Shown here piece after piece: positions 33,138 through 42,560 of a stretch of DNA of 47,589 bases. This stretch comes from Bifidobacteriaceae bacterium (GTDB lineage: Bacteria > Actinomycetota > Actinomycetes > Actinomycetales > Bifidobacteriaceae), in contig JALCOX010000004.1 in assembly GCA_022649925.1 (NCBI GenBank), positions 1-47,589 of the forward strand. The letters are read 5' to 3'. The position numbers were made by a program, and so were the translations under genes. The notes under the pieces are model-generated. The model saw nothing but the letters and a program-made list of their open reading frames with translations. It made no database searches and was not told where the DNA came from. Each line of letters begins with the position of its first letter. Position 1 is the stretch's first letter.

Positions 33138-33962
33138 ATGGACCCACGAACACACGAACCCGCACAAAACGCCGACTTTACCGTCTCGGACACCGTCTCA
33201 GATACCGAACAGCATCCCCAGCCTGAAGAGAATGTCATTCACTCGGGCGTTGGCGTCTTAGACAAGGCAGCGCGGATTCTCGACGCTCTCGAAAGCGGTC
33301 CCACTACCCTTGCAAGTCTCGTCGCGGAGACGGGCCTCGCGCGGCCCACGGCACATCGCCTCGCGGTTGCCCTCGAGCGTCACCGCTTCATCGCCCGAGA
33401 TCAACACGGTCGCTTCGTCCTCGGCTCACGTTTCGCAGAACTCGCCGCAGCCGCAGGCGAGGACCGCCTCCTCACCGCCTCGGGCCCCGTCCTCAACACA
33501 CTGTTGGAGCGCACGGGAGAGTCTGCACAAATTTACCGCCGCCAAGGCGACCAGCGCATCTGCATCGCCGCAGTGGAACGCACCTCGGGCCTGCGCGATT
33601 CCATCCCGGTGGGCGCCGTTCTCTCCATGGAGGCAGGTTCGGCCGCCCAGATTCTCCTCGCCTGGGAGGAGACCGACCGGTTGCATCAAGGTCTACGGCG
33701 CGCCAAGTTCTCCGCCACCCAGCTCGCCACCATTCGCAAGCGCGGCTGGGCTCAGTCCATGGGCGAACGCGAACCCGGCGTCTCCTCTGTTTCGGCCCCC
33801 ATTCGCAACGCGACCGGTCAGGTCATTGCAGCAATTTCGATCTCCGGCCCACAGGAACGCATGGGCACTCAGCCCGGGCGTCTCTATGCGCCGATTGTGA
33901 TGGCTGCCGGCAAGTACCTCTCGGAGGCGCTCGCCAAGGCGCAGGCCACCCCGCGCCTGTAA
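33138..33962 (+). CDS. ltbR: IclR family regulator, probable leucine biosynthesis repressor
   Basis: 274 residues from the ATG at 33138; a GTG at 33117 would add seven but lies inside the promoter. After a polar leader with a repeated S-D-T-V-S-D-T segment, the winged helix-turn-helix is [20 protein letters not shown] then [20 protein letters not shown] (residues about 44-85). The C-terminal IclR ligand-binding domain has [35 protein letters not shown] and [20 protein letters not shown]. Position divergent from leuCD matches LtbR of corynebacteria, a repressor of leucine and tryptophan genes; the symbol is by analogy. It ends eight bases before the convergent phosphoesterase. Confidence 0.88.
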   Translation: MDPRTHEPAQNADFTVSDTVSDTEQHPQPEENVIHSGVGVLDKAARILDALESGPTTLASLVAETGLARPTAHRLAVALERHRFIARDQHGRFVLGSRFAELAAAAGEDRLLTASGPVLNTLLERTGESAQIYRRQGDQRICIAAVERTSGLRDSIPVGAVLSMEAGSAAQILLAWEETDRLHQGLRRAKFSATQLATIRKRGWAQSMGEREPGVSSVSAPIRNATGQVIAAISISGPQERMGTQPGRLYAPIVMAAGKYLSEALAKAQATPRL

Positions 33963-33970
33963 GTAATCCG

Positions 33971-35431
33971 CTACTCCTTCTTGTTGCCCCGCGACCCCAG
34001 GAAGGCCGCCCCCAGGCCCGCCAGCGCCGCGGCGGCCGTGGCGAGAACGCCCGGCTTGCGCAGCAGATTCGTGGCGTCGCTGGGCCCCTTCGGAAGGTGG
34101 CTCATCGCAAAGGTGTACACAGCGCGCGAGCTTGGCTTGCCCACGATGTCGCCGAATTCGAGCAGCTGAGTGCGTGGATTGTAGGGGTGGCGAATGTCAA
34201 ACTCAAACAATCTCGCGGCCCTGCGGGGAGCCGGCGGACCGTACGAGCCGAATCCGCACGTGGGTGTGGCTCCCAGGAGCATGCCGTCGACTCTGCCGAC
34301 GTAGGCGTTGCGGTGATCGTGCCCGGCGAAGAGGCCGAAGTAACCGTTGGACTCCTTCATGGCGGCGAATTCACCGGCGTCCGTGTCGGGGCAACTCACC
34401 CCTTCTCCCAGATAGCCGCCGGGTTGTGCGACGGACTCATCGATGACGTAGCACTGCTTGTCGTAAGTGCGATAGCCCTGGATGGCGTATGCCGTCGTCG
34501 CTGGAACCGGCCGCAGCAGGCGGTAAAACTGCGGCAACGGTATGTGCTGGAAGATGATTGACTTGGTTTTCAGCACCTGCGGAACGCTGCGAATCCAGTC
34601 GACAGCCCTCTGAGACGGCGTTCCATAACCGCCCTCCTTGGCGTAGTCGCCCGAGTCGGCGATCACCAGGCCAATGACGGAGTTGTCGTGCTCAAGCGAG
34701 GAGACCGGGAGCGCGAAGGTCCCCGGCTCACATGCGTAAGCAACCTGATCCTTCAGCCCAGAATTTGGCACTCGGCGCGGACGCAGCGGAGAGGTTCCCG
34801 ACGCCTCCGGATTGAGACATCCGGGGAACTCACGATAGATGGCATCGAGGTCCGAGGTCTCGAGACCACATTGAAAATCGTGATTACCGTAAGTCACTGC
34901 GAAGGGAATCCCCCGTTTGATGAGGGGGGCCAGGAATTGTGCGGCCTGCTTGCGAACCATCTCACGAGTGAGGGCGTAGGGGTCCTCCTCATGCTGGCGC
35001 TGCTCGGAAATCTCACTCGGAGTTCCCGTGTCTCCGGCGAGCTTCTTGCGGGAGGAGGCCTTTGATGCAGAGGCCGAGTCCATGAACGAGTTGACGCTCT
35101 TGCCGACGGCCCGAGACGTCGCGTAGACGCCGTCCCACGCGGTGGCCCAGCGGCGCTTGCGATAAGTTGCCAAGAATGCGGGATCGTAGCCTGCAATCTG
35201 GTCCCCAGTGAAGACGACGAGGTCGGGACGTGCAGCGTCGCACGTCGCCTCGATGAGACGGATGGTATCGGCGGACACCTTCGGACCGTCCTGAATATCG
35301 GTGAACTGCAGCACGCGGAATTTCCCCGACCGGTGGAACTGCAAGCGTCCCATCCGGGCAGAGATAGAGACCGGTAGGTCTGCGGGTCCGCGATTACGAT
35401 TCTGGAGAGGTGATTCACTCACATGTGCCAT
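33971..35431 (-). CDS. Calcineurin-like metallophosphoesterase
   Basis: About 486 residues. Metal ligands are LQFTDIQDGPK (D-x-Q variant of D-x-H), VVFTGDQIAGY (G-D), VTYGNHDFQ (G-N-H-D, about residue 195) and LFAGHDHRNAYVG (G-H-D-H, about residue 374). It hydrolyses a phosphoester; the substrate is unknown. A hydrophobic C-terminal segment (ATAAAALAGLGAAFLGS) followed by GNKKE may anchor it. An insert of Ser/Lys-rich sequence lies near residues 110-150. Start ambiguous: ATG at 35431 has GGAG only two bases before it, while a GTG nine bases further in has better spacing, and a GTG at 35476 would overlap the sortase stop. It follows the pilus operon on the same strand. Confidence 0.9.
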   Translation of the reverse strand: MAHVSESPLQNRNRGPADLPVSISARMGRLQFHRSGKFRVLQFTDIQDGPKVSADTIRLIEATCDAARPDLVVFTGDQIAGYDPAFLATYRKRRWATAWDGVYATSRAVGKSVNSFMDSASASKASSRKKLAGDTGTPSEISEQRQHEEDPYALTREMVRKQAAQFLAPLIKRGIPFAVTYGNHDFQCGLETSDLDAIYREFPGCLNPEASGTSPLRPRRVPNSGLKDQVAYACEPGTFALPVSSLEHDNSVIGLVIADSGDYAKEGGYGTPSQRAVDWIRSVPQVLKTKSIIFQHIPLPQFYRLLRPVPATTAYAIQGYRTYDKQCYVIDESVAQPGGYLGEGVSCPDTDAGEFAAMKESNGYFGLFAGHDHRNAYVGRVDGMLLGATPTCGFGSYGPPAPRRAARLFEFDIRHPYNPRTQLLEFGDIVGKPSSRAVYTFAMSHLPKGPSDATNLLRKPGVLATAAAALAGLGAAFLGSRGNKKE

Positions 35432-35472
35432 GTCTCCAGGGTACGTCACCCCACTCCCACTGTCGCGAAGGT

Positions 35473-36492
35473 TCACCTTTCGCGCCGGGGTGGCTTGTAC
35501 CCCTCGAGATCAAAACTCGAGTGAGCGGCGTAGCTGCTCAGATGATGAGCGGAGGAATGCGCGTAACGGGACCTGCGCTGCGCCCTGAGGCGATGAGTGA
35601 ACCAGATGATGACGGCAATCAGCAGAATCCCGGCAGCGATGGCGCCCCAGAAGTACACGGGATCACTCTGCGTGTCCGGATCCGGAATAGGCATGGGAAT
35701 TTTTGCGCGCACACCTGTCACCAGTAGCCTTTGGGTATTGATGCCAATGGGCGTGCACGTCAGGAGCGTCACGATAGCCTTGTGCGGATCGGACGTGTAG
35801 AAATAACTGAAATCATCGGGTTGAATAACACGGATATCGTTGACCTTGTACCCCTGCACACCACCCATAATGCGCAGATAAAAGAAGTCGCCCTTCTTCA
35901 ATTCGTGAAGTCTTGTGAACAGGAGGGCGTCGATTTCGCCCGAATGTGCAGAGATCACCGAATGCGATCCCTTGTTCCCCGCCGGCAAACTGGAACCGTA
36001 AAGGTGGCCCGCGCCGTCTGCCAGTGCTCGTGCATCCGTCGTGTGATGAATGGGAATTTTCACGGAGATCTTTGGAATTTCGACAGAGCCCATGGATCCG
36101 ATGGAATCCGCGTTGAGCATGCCCATGTATTCCTTGTCCTTGCGGGCGTAGGAGGCATCACCGTCCATCACATCGCCGATGATGCGTTCGGATTTCGGCT
36201 TGGCTGCGAGCTCCTTGTTGTAGCGAATTGCCTGCTCGAGCTCAACTTTGGCCTTCGGGTAGGGCCAGCCGGCAACTTCCGTGGTGAGCTGATCAGCCTT
36301 CTGGGATTGCTGAATTCCGTTGAAGACCATGTAGCCGATGGTGCCAAGCAGGATTGCCACGGCGAGGAAGAACGTGAGCCACTGGGTGATCAGGGTGATG
36401 AGAACGACCTTGTCAACGGACTGAGGCGCGCGCTGGGAAGCAGGCTCGTCAGATTTTGGCGCCTGTCGCCCGACTTTTGCATTCTTCGTCAT
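35473..36492 (-). CDS. Class C (pilus-type) sortase
   Basis: About 339 residues from the ATG at 36492, the start of the cytoplasmic leader. Two membrane segments flank the catalytic domain: VLITLITQWLTFFLAVAILL (about residues 28-50) and YFWGAIAAGILLIAVIIWF near residue 285, a C-terminal anchor typical of class C. The catalytic residues are His in VISAHSG (about 183), Cys in LLTCTPIGINTQR (about 245) and the Arg of that same motif. It joins pilin subunits by transpeptidation at their M-P-x-T-G motifs. I see no D-P-F/W/Y lid motif in the usual place (IIGDVMDGDASYARKDKEYM). It is downstream of the backbone pilin, separated by a hairpin. Confidence 0.95.
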   Translation of the reverse strand: MTKNAKVGRQAPKSDEPASQRAPQSVDKVVLITLITQWLTFFLAVAILLGTIGYMVFNGIQQSQKADQLTTEVAGWPYPKAKVELEQAIRYNKELAAKPKSERIIGDVMDGDASYARKDKEYMGMLNADSIGSMGSVEIPKISVKIPIHHTTDARALADGAGHLYGSSLPAGNKGSHSVISAHSGEIDALLFTRLHELKKGDFFYLRIMGGVQGYKVNDIRVIQPDDFSYFYTSDPHKAIVTLLTCTPIGINTQRLLVTGVRAKIPMPIPDPDTQSDPVYFWGAIAAGILLIAVIIWFTHRLRAQRRSRYAHSSAHHLSSYAAHSSFDLEGYKPPRRER

Positions 36493-36543
36493 CGTGATTG
36501 CCCCCCTACTCCCGGCACCCCTCTTGTTGACAGGCACTGCGCA

Positions 36544-36578
36544 AAGGGGAGGCAAGGGTTGCGCCCCTGTCTCCCCTT
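36544..36578 (-). terminator. Attenuator-like hairpin between pilin and sortase genes
   Basis: On the - strand AAGGGGAGACAGGG pairs with CCCTTGCCTCCCCTT (small internal loop), starting 30 bases after the pilin stop and followed by a short TTT. Partial termination here would keep sortase expression below that of the pilin. Confidence 0.5.
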
Positions 36579-36607
36579 CGTTGTTTAGCTATGAGCCGTG
36601 AAGCTGA

Positions 36608-38536
36608 TTACTGCTCGTTCAACTTGGACTCGTGGCGCTGGCGGATCAGCTTGGATCCGACACCCAGGCCAACGAGCACGACCAGCACAGCGAGCACGAC
36701 GAGAATGTCGCCACCTGTGCGAGGCATCTCGGTGAGGCTGGTGGTGTTCTTGACCAGAGCCTGGCCCGCGTAAGCAGGCGTGGCGGCACCGGTTGCGCTC
36801 GGTGAAGCCGTGACCAGGTTGCTCCACGCACCAGCGTCGAAGTTCTTGGTCACATCGGACAGCTTGGCACCGTGAACGGTGTCGGTGGTGTCCCACTTCA
36901 GGCCCATGTCCACCTTGAAGTTGAGCTTGGCACCCACTTCGTTGGTGTTGCGATATGCCTTCTGGGTCGGAGCCTTCGTCTCTGTCGCGGTGTACGAGAC
37001 ATCAGAGGTGGTGCCGGTCGTCGGAGCAGAAACCGGAAGACCGGTCACGCGCAGAATGCCGTCAGCAGGCACAACGAGCGTGTCGATGACGCCGGTGGTC
37101 GCGGTCTGGTCCTTGGCATAGACGAAGTAGTCCTTGCCATCAACGCCTGCGACAGGGGTCTCGTCGAACTTCATGAGTGCACCGTCAGTGTCGGTGAGCT
37201 GGAACTCAGCGCCCGGAAGCACGGTGGTTCCGTCTTGGGAATCAACCTTTTTGAGCTCGAAACCAACGAGGTTGATCGGAGGAGTCGTGTCGGACGGCGG
37301 GTTCGGCGGGTACTCATCGGTGGAGGGGTTCGGAGGAACGTTGACGGTCGTGGTGTTCGCGAGCTTGGCGGAATCAGCCTCGGCAACAGCGGCCTTGGTG
37401 ACCTGAGCCTTGAACGTCACATAGATGTACTTGCTCGCAATGGTCTTGACCTTTTCACCGGAGAACTCCACATTGAAGTCCTCGTCGCCAGTTCCAGGAA
37501 CGTTGAGCGCGTAGTCGGAGCTCGGCACCTCGGTGGTCTTTGCCTCGGCGTCCGCAGCTGTGTCACCCATGTAGACATGGAGATCCCCAGCCGCTTCGCT
37601 GAACTCGAGTGCGTCGGGCATGATATCAGCGACCTTGAACTTGGCATTCGTCCAATCGTCGGCCGCAGTCCAAGCAGCGAAGCTCGGCGCCTGGGTGGAG
37701 ATGGAGTAGTTGACGTCGTCGCCGACCGTATAGGTAGGCGTGGGGTCGACCAGCTTCTTGGTGACGGTGGTTTCCTTGGCCTTGAGATTGATCTCGCCCA
37801 GGGTCATCTTTGCGTCAGAGCTGTCCTTGTCCGCAACCAACTTCGTCACGGTATCGGCAGCGCCATCGACACCCACACCAGTGGGGACGATCATCGGCAG
37901 CGACTGCTCCTGACCAGCAGGAGCGGAGGTGTCGACGACCAGGACGATACCGCCCTTGATCGCGGTGGTTCCATCAGCCAGCGTTTGCCCGGTCTTTCCC
38001 TCGCTGAGGGTAGGGTTCAGCGTGGTGCTGGGATCGGCACCCGTAGTGCCCGCATCCAGAAGGCCCTGAACGGCGGTGTCCGACTGAAGGGCGCGAGCGA
38101 AGGCGCGCAGCTGCGTGCTGTTCGTGTCCGTGTTGCCGAAGTCGTCGGTGTCGGTGCCGTACCAGTTCCTCGCAACCCATTCGATGATTGCGCTGGCATT
38201 GTCCGCGGCATAACCGTCGGTCGTTGGCGCGGTGCCACCGTTCGCAGTCGTGACTGCCGCGTTGAGGCTTGCAGCGGGAACGTTGGTTCCCAGCGCGAAG
38301 CTTGTCACACCGTCACCGGCGGTGTTGAGCTCGACGTTGGTGTAATAACCAATCTCGAGTGTCTTGAGCGTGTGTCCCTCGACCGAACCATCGGCCGGAG
38401 CTGTGACTGTGACGCTTGGGCTTGGGGGTGCCGCAACGGCGGAGGACGCGAACAATCCCGCCACTCCCATGCTCAGAAGGGTTGCCAGAGCGACGACGCC
38501 GCCTGCAATCCTCTTTGTGAAGTGAGTACCACTCAT
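36608..38536 (-). CDS. LPxTG-anchored backbone pilin (FimA/SpaA-like)
   Basis: 642 residues. A signal peptide (residues 1-35, TKRIAGGVVALATLLSMG and then ASSAVAA) precedes an N-terminal domain starting HTLKTLEIGYYTNV. ILVVDTSAPAGQEQSLPMI near residue 205 is the pilin-domain landmark that normally comes before the V-Y-P-K pilin motif; here the matching place reads EINLKAKETTV. Cna-B-type domains follow, with FELKKVDSQDGTTVLPGAEF and the E-box SYTATETKAPTQKAY, expected to form isopeptide bonds. The end is MPRTG (about residue 605), a hydrophobic segment and a charged tail, the cell-wall sorting signal. It is the likely polymerised shaft of the pilus, made between the adhesin and sortase genes. 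A GA-rich tract precedes the ATG. Confidence 0.94.
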   Translation of the reverse strand: MSGTHFTKRIAGGVVALATLLSMGVAGLFASSAVAAPPSPSVTVTAPADGSVEGHTLKTLEIGYYTNVELNTAGDGVTSFALGTNVPAASLNAAVTTANGGTAPTTDGYAADNASAIIEWVARNWYGTDTDDFGNTDTNSTQLRAFARALQSDTAVQGLLDAGTTGADPSTTLNPTLSEGKTGQTLADGTTAIKGGIVLVVDTSAPAGQEQSLPMIVPTGVGVDGAADTVTKLVADKDSSDAKMTLGEINLKAKETTVTKKLVDPTPTYTVGDDVNYSISTQAPSFAAWTAADDWTNAKFKVADIMPDALEFSEAAGDLHVYMGDTAADAEAKTTEVPSSDYALNVPGTGDEDFNVEFSGEKVKTIASKYIYVTFKAQVTKAAVAEADSAKLANTTTVNVPPNPSTDEYPPNPPSDTTPPINLVGFELKKVDSQDGTTVLPGAEFQLTDTDGALMKFDETPVAGVDGKDYFVYAKDQTATTGVIDTLVVPADGILRVTGLPVSAPTTGTTSDVSYTATETKAPTQKAYRNTNEVGAKLNFKVDMGLKWDTTDTVHGAKLSDVTKNFDAGAWSNLVTASPSATGAATPAYAGQALVKNTTSLTEMPRTGGDILVVLAVLVVLVGLGVGSKLIRQRHESKLNEQ

Positions 38537-38539
38537 TGT

Positions 38540-38558
38540 GAGTCTCTCTCTTTCTCAA
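38540..38558 (-). promoter_or_regulatory. GA-repeat tract before the backbone pilin
   Basis: On the - strand TTGAGAAAGAGAGAGACTC lies just before the pilin ATG and stands in place of a normal Shine-Dalgarno. A similar tract precedes the adhesin gene. Confidence 0.5.
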
Positions 38559-38690
38559 TTTAACTTCAGAATTCATCATTGATTGTTTTCAGCTGCACCC
38601 TTCTGTCCTCCCCCAAAGGCAGACGAGCGGATGCCCCCGATGAGGGCACGGCGAATATTTATGCAGGAGCCGCCCTGCCCGTGAAGCCCC

Positions 38691-41600
38691 TCATGCTGCG
38701 GCTCCATCCTTCTTGTGTGACTTCTTGGAAGGAAGCATCATCCATATCAGGCCCGCCCCCACGATCAGCGCAACCACTCCGGCGATCAACAGATCCCGGG
38801 AGCCGGTCTTTGGCATCGTGGTCAGTCCCGCAATAACGCGGTTAGCGATGGTCCAATCGTTCTTCGACGAGCCTGCGGTCCGAGCCAAGAGGTCGGCATC
38901 GTCCGCGTTGCTTGCGCTCAGCTGCCAGCCGACGGCGTTCGATGGATACGTCACGAGGAAAGTGGCCTTCGGCGCCACGAAGCCGGAAGGCGTGAGCGTC
39001 TCCGTAAGAGTATAGGTGCGTGCGGTGGCCTTCAGGCCATCTCCATCCAGCCCCGGGAATCGCTCGATGTCCAGCGTTCCGTCACTGGCCGACGTGGTGT
39101 TCACGCACGCCGCAGCCTCATCCTCGTGCCCCTGAACGCACAGCTTGAACTCTGCGCCGGCGACCGGCGAGCCATCTGCCCCAGAGACCTTGGTGAATTT
39201 AACCTTGACCGGGTCTGTGGTCGAGAAGAGGACAGACCTCACGCCCTCGTCCGAAGTGACGACACTGACCTTCGACAGGTCGGCACCGTCCTTCGCCACG
39301 ACGGAGGTAGCCACCGCATTGGCGTCATTCGAAGCCGTTGGATCCTGACCGACGTGGACGAGCCAATAGCCGGTGGAAGCCATGTAGCCGTCAGGCGCCT
39401 GGTCCTCCACCACCTTGAACCACCTGTCGCTCAGGGACCACTCCGCGGCCGAATCACGACCCGCGACCGCATCAAAGACCAACGAGCCCTGGCCATCCGT
39501 GGCGACGTCCACCGTGTCGCCGGTCGTCGTGCACGAGGGGACCGCGGTCCCAGTTGCACCCTCACACGGAACGACACTGTAGTTTGAACCCGTCAGATCG
39601 ATCTGAGGATTCACACCCTCATTGCCATCGACGAGGGACTGCCCCTTCGCCAGCGTCAACGGAGAATCCGTCACCGCCTTCAGGGTGTCCGACACCGTCA
39701 CGACATTATTCGATTGAACCGCCGTGCCCGACGCTGTCACCGTGTCTTGGTGACTCGTGCCAGCGTTGAGGGTCAAGCTGCCGGTGCACGCAATCGTCAT
39801 GCCCGCTGGGAACGTGGAGATCGGCATGCTCTCGATGTTCAGATTCTTGCACGATGAGGCAAGGCCTGAAACCTCGGCACCGTGATCGGTGACGTCGGAG
39901 ACGGAGAAATTCTTGAAGCCCTCATCGGGACCCGAATGGATGAGAACCTTGACCGTCACCTTTTGCGACTTCAGGTAGCGTGCCGCTTTATCCAGCGGAA
40001 TCCACACATTGGAAGAGCCCACGTGGTCGGCATCAATCTCGGAGTCCTTACCTCCAAACACCGCATCGCTGTCCGTCAGGTTCGCCGCCACAGAAGCCGC
40101 GTCAGTTGCTCCCTCGACGCCGTTGTAACCCGCGACCACGTCCTTGGGAACCACCACGTACTTGCGAATGCTCAACGTGGGGTTGGTGATGAAGACGCCT
40201 GCGTCAACGTGCGTGGCATCGGGCGCCGCAGCGGTCAACTCAACCGCACCCGTCACTCCCATGCCGACGGCCGCAGTGTTGCCCGCATCAGAATCGATGT
40301 CTTTATCCGTACCCTGCAACATCTTGGTAAAGGTGGTGGTCAACCTCTGCGCATCTGAATCGGAGCACGAGACAGCGACGGAAGAGTTCGCTGAGTCCAC
40401 GCATGCCTGCGGTACGGCAAAGACCACACGGTACCTCGTCAACGGCAAATTCTCGAACTTGTAATTGCCCGTGGCATCCGTCATCGCCTGTGCCACATCC
40501 GTGTACGTAGCCGCGGTACCCGTGCCCTCCACCTTCTGGAGAACGACCTTCGTCGGCGAAACGGGAGCGAACTTGTCCTTCCACTCGGTCTCGCTAACCT
40601 GCCGAAGACCGTCGTGCGAAGTCTCGTCCTCCCACACCATGCCCGACAGCGAGCCCAGCACCACCGGGGTCGGCGTCACCGCCACCCGGAATGCGTACTG
40701 GCCGCACGAATCTTCATCCGCGGCGGGTTGCGTCGCGTCCGAAGTGCGCGCCGGGAAACTGTGTTCGTAAGTGGCATCCGTGTAATCAGCCTCCACCTGG
40801 CAGGAGAGGACACCCGTCACATCGGAACCGTTGGGATCGCCTCCAGGGGTCGTGATGCGCTTCTCAATCGTCGTCAGCGTCTTATCTGCGTCGGTCGTTG
40901 GAGCGGCGGGCATCGTGGAGCGTGTCAGTGGCCCGGAGAGCTTTGAATCACTCGGCGTTCCAATCCCCTGATACGGAGTATCCGGAGAGTCGAACCACGA
41001 TTGATTAATCGCGAACAACGTGCGCGCATCGGCATCCGCCTGGGCTTGAGAAGGCCTGTACAGAGTGCCGGTGATCTCGTAAGTCGTCGATTCACCGGGC
41101 TGCAATGTGGTCCCGAGCGCATACGTCCTGTCCGTGTATCCGGCCACTGTGTTCGCCTGAGCAATCTGGCGAACCGAGCCCGTGTAGCGAGTGATGTCCT
41201 GGGCGGGCACACCCTGAGGGGTGGACTCAAACCCACCAGCACCTCGGTACGTAGTCTTGTTGAATGGGTATCCCGACCACTGCAATCCGCCATCCTTGTC
41301 GAGGTAGAGGAAGCCCTCATTATTTCCACCCACGACCAGCTGCGGCGTGGCACCTGCCATCGGCACGCTTGTCGAGTCCACTCTCTGCCCGGCAGCGTTG
41401 CCCATCATCACGTCACTGAGCTTCACTAGTGTCCCTGTGTTGAGAACCACTGGATCGTAGGACAAATTCATTCCGGACGCAGGATTATTAAAAAGTGGTG
41501 ATGGACCAAACTGACTCCCCACCCCTGCCAACGTGTCATTATCGAGGGTCATAGTGACGCCCTGGAGGGTTGGGAAGTTGAGCGAAGTAGCCTTCCCGTT

Positions 41601-42560
41601 GCCGGCAGAAGCGTCCCACAGAAGATAGGGAGCCTTGCTAATAAGAGCCCCAGGAAAACTGGGCCAAACCGGACCATTGGAACCGACAAAATACACATTC
41701 CCATTCACGTCTTTGACGAACATCAATCCAGGCCTTTGTGCATCTACCGTGACCTGATCAACCTTCATATTTGCAAAGCCCGCGGCCTTGGTTAAACGGA
41801 ATTGTTGGTCGTAGGCGTCAGTGCTAACCACCGAAGTTCCGTCCCAACCACTCGCAACATTCGTCCAGAGACTTCCCTCAGTATCGATTGCTCCTATCAG
41901 ATAGCCGTTGGAAACCACGGAGGCGAAGGTCTGATCAAGATCTACATCGGATGTATCCGTCACTCTTTCAAAAGCAGGGACGGTCGTGGAGCCGGAAGTG
42001 GGCGACGTCAATTTCCAGAGGTGTCCTTTCGCATCAATAGCCAGAAGGTAGCACGGACCTATATTCCCCTGAGTGGAAATTGTTTTAAAGACGACAGGAA
42101 CTCCATCTTCCGTAACGGTGAGCTTCGTGGGTTCAGGTACGAAATCAGTCGTCCCGGTTCCCAACTGACCTACATCGTTGCCTCCCCAAACCCAGATATT
42201 TCCGTTCTCATCAAGGGCGTATGCGGAAGGTACATAACCAGGAAATCCATAGCTCACGGCGACGAACCTCGTCGATCCAGTGGACGTCACCTTCTTGAGA
42301 TCCATCGTTGAGTAATCCGGAGACTCAACTCCCATCTGCCCATACGTCCAGAGGGAACCGTTTGAGTCGAGCAGAAGCGCCGTGCCTCCAGAACTGGCCT
42401 GTGAGGCAAGTTGAACGAACTTGACCGGCTTGTTGGTCTCCTTCACCGTCTGAACATCGTTGATGGTGACGTTGTCGCTCGTCCGATCGGTGATATGGGC
42501 ATCCGTGCCCGCAGGAATGGCAGTGTTCCCCTCGTTCTTCACGTCCACGTGCCACGTCAC
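38691..42560 (-). CDS. Pilus adhesin, 3' part: RCC1-like propeller, SdrD-B and SpaA domains, LPxTG anchor
   Basis: 1289 codons from a GTG at 42560, but the true product is probably the continuation of the preceding frame after a one-base loss near 42590-42605. The frame is open upstream of the GTG and reads LDCPADTTQPCTVTWHVDV, the natural continuation of the upstream domain. Residues about 45-435 contain RCC1-type repeats, e.g. ALDENGNIWVWGGNDVGQLG and LAIDAKGHLWKL, implying a beta-propeller. An SdrD-B domain follows (LSGMVWEDETSHDGLRQVSE ... TDATGNYKFENLPLTRYRVV), then stalk domains, two SpaA/Cna-B domains with E-boxes (VVEDQAPDGY, LTETLTPSGF), and the sorting signal MPKTG with a membrane segment and KKSHKK tail. 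Without the frameshift it would be the tip or ancillary subunit of the pilus. Confidence 0.88.
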   Translation of the reverse strand: MTWHVDVKNEGNTAIPAGTDAHITDRTSDNVTINDVQTVKETNKPVKFVQLASQASSGGTALLLDSNGSLWTYGQMGVESPDYSTMDLKKVTSTGSTRFVAVSYGFPGYVPSAYALDENGNIWVWGGNDVGQLGTGTTDFVPEPTKLTVTEDGVPVVFKTISTQGNIGPCYLLAIDAKGHLWKLTSPTSGSTTVPAFERVTDTSDVDLDQTFASVVSNGYLIGAIDTEGSLWTNVASGWDGTSVVSTDAYDQQFRLTKAAGFANMKVDQVTVDAQRPGLMFVKDVNGNVYFVGSNGPVWPSFPGALISKAPYLLWDASAGNGKATSLNFPTLQGVTMTLDNDTLAGVGSQFGPSPLFNNPASGMNLSYDPVVLNTGTLVKLSDVMMGNAAGQRVDSTSVPMAGATPQLVVGGNNEGFLYLDKDGGLQWSGYPFNKTTYRGAGGFESTPQGVPAQDITRYTGSVRQIAQANTVAGYTDRTYALGTTLQPGESTTYEITGTLYRPSQAQADADARTLFAINQSWFDSPDTPYQGIGTPSDSKLSGPLTRSTMPAAPTTDADKTLTTIEKRITTPGGDPNGSDVTGVLSCQVEADYTDATYEHSFPARTSDATQPAADEDSCGQYAFRVAVTPTPVVLGSLSGMVWEDETSHDGLRQVSETEWKDKFAPVSPTKVVLQKVEGTGTAATYTDVAQAMTDATGNYKFENLPLTRYRVVFAVPQACVDSANSSVAVSCSDSDAQRLTTTFTKMLQGTDKDIDSDAGNTAAVGMGVTGAVELTAAAPDATHVDAGVFITNPTLSIRKYVVVPKDVVAGYNGVEGATDAASVAANLTDSDAVFGGKDSEIDADHVGSSNVWIPLDKAARYLKSQKVTVKVLIHSGPDEGFKNFSVSDVTDHGAEVSGLASSCKNLNIESMPISTFPAGMTIACTGSLTLNAGTSHQDTVTASGTAVQSNNVVTVSDTLKAVTDSPLTLAKGQSLVDGNEGVNPQIDLTGSNYSVVPCEGATGTAVPSCTTTGDTVDVATDGQGSLVFDAVAGRDSAAEWSLSDRWFKVVEDQAPDGYMASTGYWLVHVGQDPTASNDANAVATSVVAKDGADLSKVSVVTSDEGVRSVLFSTTDPVKVKFTKVSGADGSPVAGAEFKLCVQGHEDEAAACVNTTSASDGTLDIERFPGLDGDGLKATARTYTLTETLTPSGFVAPKATFLVTYPSNAVGWQLSASNADDADLLARTAGSSKNDWTIANRVIAGLTTMPKTGSRDLLIAGVVALIVGAGLIWMMLPSKKSHKKDGAAA

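Noticed and set aside
36872-38563. A 563-codon open frame antisense to the backbone pilin
   Set aside because: Composition is that of a mirrored Thr/Ala/Asp-rich pilin, with no independent domain or ribosome binding site.
42557-42560. Normal translational coupling of two separate adhesin genes through GTGA
   Set aside because: The downstream frame is open and domain-like upstream of the GTG, and it would lack a signal peptide. A frameshift within one gene explains both facts better.
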